From assembly GCF_000021565.1 (NCBI RefSeq), contig NC_012440.1, positions 186,001-250,000 on the forward strand: a stretch of 64,000 nucleotides of DNA, in the 5' to 3' direction. Below, piece after piece: positions 28,695-38,200 of this stretch. The notes under the pieces were generated by a model. The model made no database searches and had not been told where the DNA came from. It saw nothing but the letters and a program-made list of their open reading frames with translations. This DNA is from Persephonella marina EX-H1 (GTDB taxonomy: Bacteria > Aquificota > Aquificia > Aquificales > Hydrogenothermaceae). How positions within the stretch are numbered: the first letter of the stretch is position 1; each line of letters starts with the position of its first letter. The translations under genes and the position numbers were made by a program.

Positions 28695-30824
28695 CTACTC
28701 AAAGAGGAATTTATTTTTAGGCTCTTCTCCTTCTCTAACTTCCTTTAAAGAGACTTTTGCCCTTCCCATCTCGTCTATATCTATGACCTTAACTGTGAGT
28801 ATATCTCCAACCTTTATCTTTTCTTTTGCGGATCTTATTCTCTCAGGAGATATCTGTGAAACATGTAGCAGTGATAGTTTTCCAGGCATCAGTTCAACAA
28901 AGGCACCGTAATCCTCAACCCTTGTTACTTTACCCATATAAACCTCACCAAGCTCAATATCCATTATCAGTCTTTCTATCATTTCTTTTGCCTTGTCTGC
29001 GCTTTCACCATCGACAGCATATATTCTTACAAGACCTTCCTGATCCAGGTCTATCTTAACCCCTGTTTCATCAATGATCTTTTTGATATTCTTTCCTGAA
29101 GGACCGATAATAACAGGTATCTTCTCAGGTAGAACTCTCATTGTTATAACTTTTGGTGCGTGAGGTGAGAGTTCAGGTCTTGGCTGAGGCATAGCCTTAT
29201 ACATAAGATCTAGTATATGCATTCTTGCTTTTTTGGCCTGTTCAAGAGCCTCCTGGAGAATCTCTTTAGATAGACCTTTTATCTTTATATCCATCTGGAT
29301 GGATGTTACACCATCCCTCGTTCCTGCAACCTTAAAGTCCATATCCCCAAGATGATCCTCATCGCCTAAAATGTCTGTCAATATAACATAATCGTCATCT
29401 TCTTTTAGAAGACCCATAGCTATTCCGGCAACATGCTTCTTCATAGGGACGCCAGCATCAAAAAGTGAGAGAGAAGCACCACAAACAGTTGCCATTGATG
29501 TTGATCCGTTAGATTCCAGAATCTCAGAAACAACTCTTATAACGTATGGGAACTCTTCTTCATCAGGTATGAGAGGCTCAATGGCTCTCTCAGCAAGGTT
29601 TCCATGACCTATTTCCCTTCTTGAAGGAGCCCTAGGAGGTCTGGCCTCTCCAGTTGAGAATGGTGGGAAGTTGTAGTGGAGCATAAATCTCTTCTTCTCT
29701 TCACCTTCCTCAATACTTTCCTCTATCTGTTCCTCACCTGGAGCACCTAAGGTTGTTGCTACAAATGCCTGAGTCTGGCCTCTTGTAAAGATAGCTGAAC
29801 CGTGTATTCTTGGGAAAAGTCCTGTTCTTATCCAGATAGGCCTTATCTCGTCAGGTCTTCTACCATCTATACGAACCTTCTCTTTCAGTACCTTTTCTCT
29901 CATTATGTTGGAAACTATCTCTTTGTAAATAACCTCAGCCTTTTTCTCTTTCTCTTCAGGTATCTCTATCTTCTGGATTGCCTCTTCGTATATCTCTTTA
30001 ATTCTTTTGTTTCTTTCTTTTTTATCAAGTATATTGAACGCCTCTTTTACACTTTCTCTTACAATACTTTCAAGCTCTGCCTTTATTCTTTCATCCTCTT
30101 CATCTATCTCTACAGTTATCTTCTCTTTTCCAACCTTTGATCTGAGTTCTTCCTGAAGATCACACAGTTTTTTGATCTCTTCATGGGCAAAAAGGATTGC
30201 ATCAAGTATGACCTCTTCAGATACCTCCTCAGATCCACCTTCAACCATAACGATAGCATCCTTTGTTCCAGCTACAACTATGTCTATGTCAGATCTGTTT
30301 CTCTGCTCGTATGTGGGGTTTACGATAAACTCACCATCAAGCCTGCATACTCTCACACCTGCAACTGGTCCCTCAAATGGAGCTTCTGTTATATGTAAAG
30401 CAGCTGATGCTCCCACTATTGCAAGAACATCAGGATCGTATTTGTCATCAGCTGAGAGTGTCATAGCTGTGATGATAACATCATTAAAGAAGCCTTTAGG
30501 GAACATAGGCCTTATAGGCCTGTCTATAAGTCTTGATACGAGAATTTCCCTAACTGTAGGTTTTCCTTCTCTTTTTACAAATCCTCCAGGGATCTTACCG
30601 TAGGCGTAAGTTTTTTCCCTGTAGTCAACTGTAAGGGGAAGGAAGTCTATATCAGCCTGTGCTTCTTCTGATATTACAGCTGCAACAAATACAGCTGTTT
30701 CACCCTGTCTTACTATTACAGCACCGTTGGACTGCTTTGCAAAATAACCTGTTTCTATTGAAATAGGTGTTTCTTGAATTTTTGTTTCAACCTTCTCAAC
30801 AGTAATATCACCTATTCCTTCCAT
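28695..30824 (-). CDS. pnp: Polyribonucleotide nucleotidyltransferase (PNPase)
   Basis: A 709-residue PNPase: two RNase PH-like domains joined by a helical domain, with FLPLTVDYREKTYAYGKIPGG and the active second core HYNFPPFSTGEARPPRAPSR (20 residues), then KH (VIIGPSGKNIKKIIDETG) and S1 (GKVTRVEDYGAFVEL) domains at the C-terminus. It degrades RNA 3' to 5' with phosphate. Its start overlaps the rpsO stop by one base (TAATG), the classic rpsO-pnp order. Confidence 0.97.
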   Translation of the reverse strand: MEGIGDITVEKVETKIQETPISIETGYFAKQSNGAVIVRQGETAVFVAAVISEEAQADIDFLPLTVDYREKTYAYGKIPGGFVKREGKPTVREILVSRLIDRPIRPMFPKGFFNDVIITAMTLSADDKYDPDVLAIVGASAALHITEAPFEGPVAGVRVCRLDGEFIVNPTYEQRNRSDIDIVVAGTKDAIVMVEGGSEEVSEEVILDAILFAHEEIKKLCDLQEELRSKVGKEKITVEIDEEDERIKAELESIVRESVKEAFNILDKKERNKRIKEIYEEAIQKIEIPEEKEKKAEVIYKEIVSNIMREKVLKEKVRIDGRRPDEIRPIWIRTGLFPRIHGSAIFTRGQTQAFVATTLGAPGEEQIEESIEEGEEKKRFMLHYNFPPFSTGEARPPRAPSRREIGHGNLAERAIEPLIPDEEEFPYVIRVVSEILESNGSTSMATVCGASLSLFDAGVPMKKHVAGIAMGLLKEDDDYVILTDILGDEDHLGDMDFKVAGTRDGVTSIQMDIKIKGLSKEILQEALEQAKKARMHILDLMYKAMPQPRPELSPHAPKVITMRVLPEKIPVIIGPSGKNIKKIIDETGVKIDLDQEGLVRIYAVDGESADKAKEMIERLIMDIELGEVYMGKVTRVEDYGAFVELMPGKLSLLHVSQISPERIRSAKEKIKVGDILTVKVIDIDEMGRAKVSLKEVREGEEPKNKFLFE

Positions 30825-31108
30825 TACCTACTCCCGGTAGCTTCTCTGATATTTAACTCCTGAATAATCTTCTGATATCTCTCAAAATCTGTTCTTTTCA
30901 GGTAGTTTAAAAGCTTTCTTCTTTTATTAACCATTCCTATAAGACCTCTCCTTGAGTGGAGATCCTTTTTGTTCTTTTTGATGTGTTCTGTCAGATTTTT
31001 GATTCTTTCTGTAAGGATCGCAATCTGAACCTCTGGAGATCCTGTATCTCCTTCATGTCTTGCGAACCTTTTTATGATCTCTGCCTTCTTCTCTGGAGTG
31101 ATTGACAT
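30824..31108 (-). CDS. rpsO: 30S ribosomal protein S15
   Basis: A 94-residue S15 with [19 protein letters not shown], the [19 protein letters not shown] helix-loop and [10 protein letters not shown]. It binds 16S rRNA h22. GGAGG precedes the ATG. First gene of rpsO-pnp-permease on the reverse strand. It is slightly longer at the C-terminus (NIREATGSR) than the usual 88-89 residues. Confidence 0.97.
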
Positions 31109-31149
31109 TAATTAACCTCCTGTTATTTTTAAATAATTTTGAACATTAT

Positions 31150-31158
31150 ATTATAACA
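31150..31158 (-). promoter_or_regulatory. Extended -10 promoter of rpsO
   Basis: On the reverse strand TGT-TATAAT occupies 31158-31150, 42 nt upstream of the rpsO start codon. The -35 region is poor. Confidence 0.5.
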
Positions 31159-31271
31159 TATATATGGATTTTTTCATCAGTTTGCCTGTAAGACTGTTGG
31201 GGTGCATTCTTGCAAGCAAATATTAAATTTATATTTTACACGACTTTTATTAGATATAGGAGTTGAAACTT

Positions 31272-31790
31272 ATGTATCTTGAGGATATTCATGGAAAACC
31301 TCGTGTTATGGTAGACCCTTACTTTTATCACATAGAAAAATTCACTGATGGTTTTCATATAGTTTATTACAGATTTCAGATATGCGATATGTTTATAAAA
31401 ATCGGTGATATTGGTGATCAGTATAAAGATTTTTTTAAGGAGATTCTAGATCTTATCGATGGTAACAAACCATCTGGGACAAAAGAATTTAGCATGTATG
31501 ATTGGGATACGGGAGATATTTCTGAGTTTTATATGACAATAACGCGACTTCAAAATATTTATTATGTCGAAGCGAAAATAAGATATCTTGAGATTTTTGA
31601 TCGTGACGGTGAAAAGAACGAAAAAATTTACGGTTTAGTGGATGAAAACCTATTTGATGATTTTTTATACAAGAATCACGAACCTGGATATATAGTAAAG
31701 TTTTATACCTCAGCAGAACAGCTAAGAAAATTTGCAAATGGTATCTTAGATAAGCTGGATAAACTGTACAAAAATCCTTTTATCTGGTAA
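31272..31790 (+). CDS. Hypothetical protein (172 aa)
   Basis: Not recognised. ATG at 31272 is chosen because GGAG ends 9 nt upstream; a TTG at 31263 is in frame but sits on the ribosome-binding site. The protein is acidic and rich in Tyr/Phe/Asp (DPYFYHIEKFTDGFHIVYYRF, read in halves), with alternating strands in the N-terminal half and a helical C-terminus (AEQLRKFANGILDKLDKLYK). No membrane segment. It lies alone between rpsO and the vapBC pair beside the tRNA-associated island, so it may be acquired. Confidence 0.7.
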   Translation: MYLEDIHGKPRVMVDPYFYHIEKFTDGFHIVYYRFQICDMFIKIGDIGDQYKDFFKEILDLIDGNKPSGTKEFSMYDWDTGDISEFYMTITRLQNIYYVEAKIRYLEIFDRDGEKNEKIYGLVDENLFDDFLYKNHEPGYIVKFYTSAEQLRKFANGILDKLDKLYKNPFIW

Positions 31791-31814
31791 GTGGTAAAGC
31801 TTTTATTATTAATT

Positions 31815-32243
31815 TCACATCAATTTTTCTACAAAATCTTTTGTATTTATCTTCTTTATATCTGGTGAATAAAAATCATCATCGTTGGATAAGATTAAAT
31901 CACATTCATTTTCTTTTGCTAAAACATATTGGAGTGTATCTTCTAAGTCTTTAAAGTTTTTATCTTCTTGCATTAAATCTATAGCTTTTTGGGTTTCTTC
32001 ATTTGAAAATGGTATTAAGTATAGCAAATCCAAAGTATATGAAAGATTTTCTAAGGCTTTTTGTTTGTTATATTTTCTCAATACATAATACACAGTGGTT
32101 ATCAAATCACAACTTGTCAAAAGCTCTACATTATTTTTTTGTAAATAGAAAAAGGATTCCTTAGAATATTCGCTGTAAGGACGGTCTTTTAAAAACAGGT
32201 CTAAAATAATATTGGCGTCTACAAATACCTTTTTATAGTTCAC
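31815..32243 (-). CDS. vapC: PIN domain ribonuclease toxin (VapC type)
   Basis: A 142-residue PIN domain protein. The N-terminal acidic residue is D9 in KVFVDANIILDLFLKDRP; the central KDLEDTLQYVLAKE and the C-terminal LILSNDDDFY hold the other metal-binding acids. VapC toxins cleave tRNA or rRNA. The start overlaps the end of the antitoxin-like gene upstream by 11 nt, the usual toxin-antitoxin arrangement. The four acids are seen by motif only; activity is inferred. Confidence 0.88.
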   Translation of the reverse strand: MNYKKVFVDANIILDLFLKDRPYSEYSKESFFYLQKNNVELLTSCDLITTVYYVLRKYNKQKALENLSYTLDLLYLIPFSNEETQKAIDLMQEDKNFKDLEDTLQYVLAKENECDLILSNDDDFYSPDIKKINTKDFVEKLM

Positions 32244-32496
32244 TCCCCATCTGCTCCTTGATTTTTTGTATGGTGATATTTGGATCTATTCCTTCAAAGT
32301 ATTTCCTATTTTCAATAATCCTTTTTAGAGCTTCTAACTTCTTCTTTTTTTCTATTTCTTTATATACTTCGTTTATCAGTTCTTCTATTAGCTCACTTTG
32401 AGATTTTTTCTCTATTTTTGCAAGCTCTTTTAGTTTTTCTTCTGCTTCTTTGGAAAGGGTAATATTCTTTCTAACTTTTCTGCTTTTAACATTCAT
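32233..32496 (-). CDS. vapB: Ribbon-helix-helix antitoxin (VapB type)
   Basis: An 87-residue protein. The N-terminus, KVRKNITLSKEAEEKLKELA then KSQSELIEELI, is a ribbon-helix-helix (CopG/MetJ-like) DNA-binding domain; the rest is a charged helix that would wrap the toxin. It lies directly upstream of, and overlaps, the PIN toxin gene. Autoregulation is likely: a perfect 7-bp inverted repeat lies 25 nt before its start (32521-32537). Confidence 0.85.
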   Translation of the reverse strand: MNVKSRKVRKNITLSKEAEEKLKELAKIEKKSQSELIEELINEVYKEIEKKKKLEALKRIIENRKYFEGIDPNITIQKIKEQMGSEL

Positions 32497-32520
32497 AACT
32501 GATCACCTTTTTATTTAGAT

Positions 32521-32537
32521 TTTAATTATTAATTAAA
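32521..32537. promoter_or_regulatory. Inverted repeat, candidate operator of vapBC
   Basis: TTTAATT-ATT-AATTAAA, a perfect 7-bp inverted repeat with a 3-bp centre, between the vapB start (32496) and the promoter. It is AT-only, so chance is a concern. Confidence 0.4.
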
Positions 32538-32547
32538 TATACAGATA

Positions 32548-32575
32548 AATTTATACATAAAGTTTTTTGTGTCAA
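32548..32575 (-). promoter_or_regulatory. Candidate promoter of vapBC
   Basis: On the reverse strand a perfect TTGACA (32575-32570) is followed after 16 nt by TAAATT (32553-32548). The -10 is weak, but the -35 is consensus and the spacing acceptable. Confidence 0.45.
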
Positions 32576-32647
32576 TTTAAGTTGAAGCCTGATAATCCTT
32601 TGGGAACAAAAAAAGTTTTTATGTGTTTTTGAAAATCGCACTTAAGA

Positions 32648-32661
32648 GGGTTTGAAAACCC
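32648..32661 (-). terminator. Hairpin downstream of the tRNA-Leu 3' remnant
   Basis: GGGTTT-GA-AAACCC forms a 6-bp stem. It takes the same place relative to the 69-bp repeat as the hairpin after the intact tRNA (41695-41713) but differs in sequence with paired changes. It is the probable original terminator of the tRNA before the island inserted. Confidence 0.5.
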
Positions 32662-32728
32662 TTTTATAAGTGGTGCGAGAGGCGGGAATCGAACCCGCAC
32701 GGCCTTTCGGCCAAGGGATTTTAAGTCC
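32660..32728 (-). repeat. Attachment-site copy: 3' part of tRNA-Leu (remnant)
   Basis: These 69 bases are identical to 41711-41779. They contain the 3' part of tRNA-Leu(TAA) from the anticodon stem through variable arm, T arm and acceptor with CCA, plus a short downstream stretch. Beyond 32728 the match to the tRNA ends abruptly in the anticodon stem, the usual crossover place of tyrosine recombinases. There is no 5' tRNA half, so it is a displaced remnant and not a gene. Confidence 0.9.
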
Positions 32729-32799
32729 TCTTATTCCTGTCTGTAAAATCCTTAAATGATAAGGGCTTTCTATTTTTACCATCTCGAAGTCCGCCCATT

Positions 32800-32814
32800 G
32801 TCCCCTTTACCTGT
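32800..32814 (+). repeat. Island-end inverted repeat, left copy
   Basis: GTCCCCTTTACCTGT is the reverse complement of 41544-41559 except for one extra C there. It lies 72 nt inside the left 69-bp repeat. A CCTGTCT motif at 32736-32742 also recurs at the right end. It may be a recombinase arm site. Confidence 0.5.
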
Positions 32815-32870
32815 ATACATTGATTTGTTTACGATTATATAAATTGTATCATTGTTTTATAAATATCTGC

Positions 32871-33371
32871 TTATAAATTACTTAAGTTGTTTTCATTTGA
32901 TAGCATTCTTATAAGCCTTTTGGCCAATTTCTTTAATGTCCAAGCTTTTTCTCCCTCTATATATACAGCAATTTCATGATTCTGAACAAGTCCTCCTCCG
33001 CTTATATTTGCTGAGCCAAGAATAGCTCTTTTCCCATCAGAAACTATTAATTTAGCATGTAATGGATTTCTGTCAGAATAAAAATAAAGATTAAAATTTT
33101 CATATTTTTGCAATCTGTTGAGGATATCTGTTGTTTTTGTGCTGTGTTGGATAGATCCTTCTATAACAAAATTTACTTGAACACTATTTTTAAGTAGATT
33201 CTCAAGTTTATTCCAGAAATTTTCCGGTTTTGCCGATATTGTATACATGATAATAAAAAGCTCATGTGCAGTATTGTCTAGCATTTCAAGTAACTTACTT
33301 TCAACACTTACAACACCTTCTTCGATAAAAACATAACCTGAAGAAAGTATCTGGATCTTATCTTTAGGCAT
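32871..33371 (-). CDS. drmC: DISARM protein DrmC (phospholipase D-like domain)
   Basis: A 166-residue PLD-fold protein with one HKD-type motif: H105-x-K107 followed by GSAN at residues 119-122. Single-motif PLD proteins act as dimers, for example as nucleases. It is the last gene of the operon, 5 nt after drmB, the position DrmC takes in DISARM loci. DrmC was reported as dispensable in some systems. It is shorter than many DrmC proteins, and the N-terminal region is reduced. Recognition rests on motif plus order. Confidence 0.82.
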   Translation of the reverse strand: MPKDKIQILSSGYVFIEEGVVSVESKLLEMLDNTAHELFIIMYTISAKPENFWNKLENLLKNSVQVNFVIEGSIQHSTKTTDILNRLQKYENFNLYFYSDRNPLHAKLIVSDGKRAILGSANISGGGLVQNHEIAVYIEGEKAWTLKKLAKRLIRMLSNENNLSNL

Positions 33372-33376
33372 ATCCT

Positions 33377-35233
33377 TTATAGCCAGTCTTTCAATAAATT
33401 TATGTTTTCATTAAATAAATTCCTGTCTAACCATAGATTTCTGTGATCACAAGATGTCTCTGAAATAGCCGTACAGGAATAACAGGAAGCTCCAGCATAT
33501 TTACCAATATTAAATTTGTTTTCAGTGCATACAGGATCATTAGAACAGGAATGAGAAATATTTATAACATTATTAAAGATTTTTTTCATTCTTTTTTCCT
33601 CCACAAGAGAAACCAGCCCTCCTAATGCCCCTCCTTCATCCTCTGTTGCGGTATAAAGAACTACACCTCCCGAAGGATTATCTGTGTTTATATCAGTTAT
33701 ATAAATTTTTTCTCTTATGGATGTGGCTGGATATCCGGAATATAGAGAAAGAACTTTTATTAAAAGATGAGCAAATGTATGAAGGAATACGAAGGTGGGA
33801 TGTAATTCATACTTTTCTTCTTTTATTTTAAACAAAAATTCCTGATTATACATATTTCTATTTTTAAAAGCTTTTAACCATGATTGGAAAGTATCGGTTT
33901 CTTCATTCAATTTGATTTTATGAAAATCCAAAAATATACCTTCCCCATTTATCATTATTGAAGGAAAGTAATAAGTACCATCTTCTCCTGTTTTATGGAT
34001 AAGTACAGGTTTTCCTTTACTTATATCAAGTCTTCTATAAGCCACCTGTGTCTCCACAACTGTGAGTATATCTATGGGTGTTACTGATAAGAACTTTTTA
34101 GAAATTGTTTTTGTCGAATTTATCTCCAGATATTTTCTTCCTGTCTCTGGTAAATCTTCCAGCTTACCTGTAATAGCACCTTCATGTAAATTTCTATATT
34201 CCATATCAATTATATCTCTATAGGAGTATTCTTTTTTTTCTAATTTTTTTACTTCTTCAAGATACTTTTTTAAAGCAAGAATATCACTTTCATTTTTCTT
34301 AAGCTTATTATATTCTTCTTCTGATATATTTTTTGCTTCCCTAGCATTTTTAAGGATATTACGGAATTTTGCTTTGAGATTATCATAGGATAATAGCCCC
34401 TCTTCATAAAATTCTATTGTTGTCAAGATTTCAACTGACATAGCAATGTTTGAAGCCAGAATACTTCCTATTTCATTTGAACGAGGCCATACCATAAATA
34501 TGGATTCAATTTCGGGAATCCTGAGATTAGAAGCCATACGAAGAGATACAGTTGCATTTTCTGAACAGTCTTCTTCAAACCTCTCAGAAGACCTTGGTCT
34601 TTCTTTTTCTGGAAATCGACCAGTACATTTTAATTTTCTATTATATAAATCACTGAGTTTAATATACCTTTTGCATTCTTCACATATTATTTTGGTTTCT
34701 GAGGTGCCTGTTCCGGGACCCTCCCATCTAAAGTATGTCCTACTACATCTGGTAGGTTTATTATTTTTATATATTGTATGAACTTCCATATCCCACTGAA
34801 TATCATCAAGATGCCCATTTTCACATACCTGAATAAATCTTACTGGAGAGGATTTTGTTGGATAATCCCCCCTGCAACGGGGACAATCTTTCTGACTTCT
34901 GTAATCATATTTCCATAAAATTCTGTGCTCAGGACATAAATACCATTTCTGGAAGTTTTTTGCAGAAAATTTTATGTTTTTTTCTTCACTGGAAAAAGGC
35001 AACTCAAAAATTCTAACCCTCAAATCTTTTAAATCCATTCTGTTCTCATATTTTTTTATTATGGATTTGAGATAGCTTTCTAAAATAGGATCTTTAATAA
35101 GATAACCTCTCTGTAAAAAATCACGAGGTTCACTTCCTGTATCAAATGATAAAATAATTGCAGGTGTTCTTGGGGTTTCTATTATTGCTCCCGGTCCATA
35201 TGTTCTTATAAACTGAGACCTTCTAATTTCCAT
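33377..35233 (-). CDS. drmB: DISARM protein DrmB (DUF1998 domain)
   Basis: A 618-residue protein. The N-terminal third has Cys pairs of zinc-ribbon type (CPRCRGDYP near residue 119, CENGHLDD near 137, CEECKRY near 184). The C-terminal part is a DUF1998 domain: FAHLLIKVLSLYSGYP, then TATEDEGGALGGLVSLVEE, and the terminal cluster CSNDPVC and CYSCTAISETSCDHRNLWLD. DrmB forms the core complex with the DrmA helicase, which loads on DNA with unmethylated or free ends. It lies 17 nt after drmA. DUF1998 proteins also occur in MrfAB repair helicase pairs. Confidence 0.9.
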   Translation of the reverse strand: MEIRRSQFIRTYGPGAIIETPRTPAIILSFDTGSEPRDFLQRGYLIKDPILESYLKSIIKKYENRMDLKDLRVRIFELPFSSEEKNIKFSAKNFQKWYLCPEHRILWKYDYRSQKDCPRCRGDYPTKSSPVRFIQVCENGHLDDIQWDMEVHTIYKNNKPTRCSRTYFRWEGPGTGTSETKIICEECKRYIKLSDLYNRKLKCTGRFPEKERPRSSERFEEDCSENATVSLRMASNLRIPEIESIFMVWPRSNEIGSILASNIAMSVEILTTIEFYEEGLLSYDNLKAKFRNILKNAREAKNISEEEYNKLKKNESDILALKKYLEEVKKLEKKEYSYRDIIDMEYRNLHEGAITGKLEDLPETGRKYLEINSTKTISKKFLSVTPIDILTVVETQVAYRRLDISKGKPVLIHKTGEDGTYYFPSIMINGEGIFLDFHKIKLNEETDTFQSWLKAFKNRNMYNQEFLFKIKEEKYELHPTFVFLHTFAHLLIKVLSLYSGYPATSIREKIYITDINTDNPSGGVVLYTATEDEGGALGGLVSLVEEKRMKKIFNNVINISHSCSNDPVCTENKFNIGKYAGASCYSCTAISETSCDHRNLWLDRNLFNENINLLKDWL

Positions 35234-35250
35234 TATTTTAATTCCTCCAT

Positions 35251-38200
35251 TTAATATGGATGTATTTCAATATTAACTGTATCTTCAATGTTTCTTAGGG
35301 AGTTTGGAACACGACGATAAACTACAAAATCTTCCGATAATTTTTCGTGTTCCAGATCTCCAAGAACAACTGGATTTTTAACTTTGAAGTATTCTGTAAA
35401 AAGTAGATTTCTGTTAATTCTTGCAACTCTTTTCCATTTATCAAGCCCCTGATATCTATCCTTTATTATGGATTCTAACTCGGAACTATCTATTTTTCGT
35501 ATTTCTGCTTTTTGGCATTCATTTCTTTTCTGCAAAATGTTCGCTGCTCTGTTAAAATCACTTTGAATTTCCGGATTATGATGCCAGTTTTTCATTTGTA
35601 TGGGAGATTCATTAGATATCCAGTTTATTTTCATATTTCGCGAGTTTCTCATTATACCGACTATTACTGGCCCATTTCCACGGTAAACTGCACCTTTGGA
35701 GAATGGAAACACAGAAACCTCTTCTACATATCTATACAATGCTAAATGATACCCTGCAAAAAATTCATAATGACTTATATCACGTGGTCTGGTTGATCTA
35801 TAAAATGTAATTACAAGAGCTGTATTTTTCCTTCCAACACGTCCAGTGGCCTGAATATATGTTGCAGTTGTTTTAGGTTGCCCATTCATTATCATAAACC
35901 TTAAATGTGGAATATCTACACCTGTACCAAATACTGATGTAGTAATTATAAAATGTGGGTTTATTTTTTCTTTTTCTAGCTGTTCTATTAATAGGGATAT
36001 TTCATCTGAATCCATGCGGGACGACAATTCAAGTATATCTGTCTTTTCTGGAAGTTTACCTTTAAAACCAAGATCTTTTGTAAGTCTTTCACTTATATCC
36101 TGTTCAAGAATTCTTCTACCACCTGCGAGTTCTCTTACTGCGTTGTAATACCCAACCATAGGATTATTTCCCTGGGTTAATTGATCTGTCATCCACAATC
36201 TTGCATACAGCCTTACCTGTGGAGTTAAAGGACCTTTTCCTGGAGACATAACGCCAATATAAATTTTTCCAGGAACATACTCATTAGAAAGTATATTATC
36301 CAGAGAAGGAGTTTCTATTCTGGAGAAAAAGTTATCTTCTATATTCAATCCAACAGGTGGAAACTGAAATGCTTCTCTTAAGAACAATGCATCTGTCTGA
36401 TATCCTGCATGTTTTATCGTTGCTGTAGATGCTATATACTTTAATTTTTTTCCTTCACTATTTTCTTTACATAATTCTTCTATTATTGTTTCATAAAGTC
36501 CGACCAGAGATCCCAAAGGTCCTTCTATAAGATGTAATTCATCCTGAATTACAAGTTCTGGTGGTTCTGGTTTATTAACTGGTATACCATACTTGGTAAT
36601 ATCTTTCAGATCTCTTCTTGCAGAATATATAGCATCTTCTCTAAAAAAACCATATAAAGAGCTGTAAAAATCAATATTCCCAAATATAGAGGCAGTGGCA
36701 GGTTCAAATGGTAATCTCGCAAACTTATCTACAGTGGATATTATTATGGATGGAAGTTTTGAATATATTTGTTCATCCACAAAATACGCAGGAACTGGTA
36801 TAAAATTCTTCATCCAAGAAAATTCTTCAAATTCAGAAGTATCAAATATGCTTATAAAATTATCTTTTGAAGGAACAAGTTCATGCCATTCATAATTATG
36901 ATTATTAAGTGGACAATCTATATTTGGACAAAGTATTGTAAAATCTATATAGATTGAACCAGTTTTACCCCATGGAAAATACCCCGGTTTATCTGGAGAT
37001 AATGATAAAAGTTCCATCTCATATCCAAGTGTATTTATGTTTGACTGTAAATCTTCCCATATTTCTATAACATCATCTGGTTTAAGCTCCCCTGTTAATA
37101 TATATATTTTCATAAAGTAAATTTCATCCTCTGTATCAACTTTTCTTATTTCTAATGGTTCAAAATCGTAACTTTCATTTTCTGCTATGAGAGTTTTCAG
37201 CGGTTCAAGAACATCTTCGTTTATATTATTTCCTGAAAAACTGTGTAATCTCACAATAAAATTCAACTCAATTCCGTTATCTTCAGTTAAAATACCCTCT
37301 TCCGGTATAGAAAGATATTCTCCACACACAGGACATCTAGAAATAAGAGCTACATTTTGAGATCTCTTCAGGTTATAAACTTCATTCTTATCTCTTTTAT
37401 CATCACTGCCTGATAGTTTATAAATAGTATCATTTTTTTTAAGTAAATCAATGGCTCCATAAAACTTTTTTCCACCTCTTCCTGTAGTTGTATGTAACTT
37501 ATTTGGAGTTATTGCTCCTCCAACCCATAAACCTGCAGAAAATCTATACTTCTCCCACACATAATCATCTTTTACTTTTTCTTCAGCCCATCCAGGTAAC
37601 CATCCTTTATTGCCAGATTTATTAGGAAAAATTCTGAGATATTCGCAGGCAAGTATAGTTTTTAGAGTCCTAGTGAATTGCTGAACAGTTAACAGTCTCA
37701 ATGTATACCTCGATATTATTGCTGTCCCATATCCTGTGTCCTTTTTAGTTCTTCTTCTATAGGCGAGTAGAAAAGCAGATATGGCAAGATAAGATTCTGT
37801 TTTTCCTCCACCTGTAGGTACCCACAGAATATCAATATAATTTCTGTCAGGAGAATCTGGATTAACAATAGACTCCATAGTCATGAGGAAAAAAGCAAGC
37901 TGAAAAGGTCTCCACTTAAATTCCTTTTTTCCTGCCCAGTCTTTCTGGACAACAGAAATTACTTTGTTTGCGAAATTAAAACATAGAAGAACTTCTTCTT
38001 TTTCTTTTAGCAGATTAATTCCCTTTTCTATTCGGTCATATACGATCTCATGCTTATTTATAATTTTCTCAGCAAGTGATGGATTTGATGTATGAGAAAT
38101 TTCTTCTTTCTTTCGTAATATCCAATTCTTATATTTATTCAAAAATGTACTGAAATAGTTATCTATCTCATCAGGTTGGATTTCTGATAAAACTTCCGGA

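Noticed and set aside
31209-31216. CTTGCAAG palindrome upstream of the 31272 gene as an operator
   Set aside because: Eight bases are too few, no second copy is present and the promoter there is weak.
32660-32728. A second tRNA-Leu
   Set aside because: Only the 3' part is present. The 5' acceptor strand and D arm are missing, so no tRNA can form.
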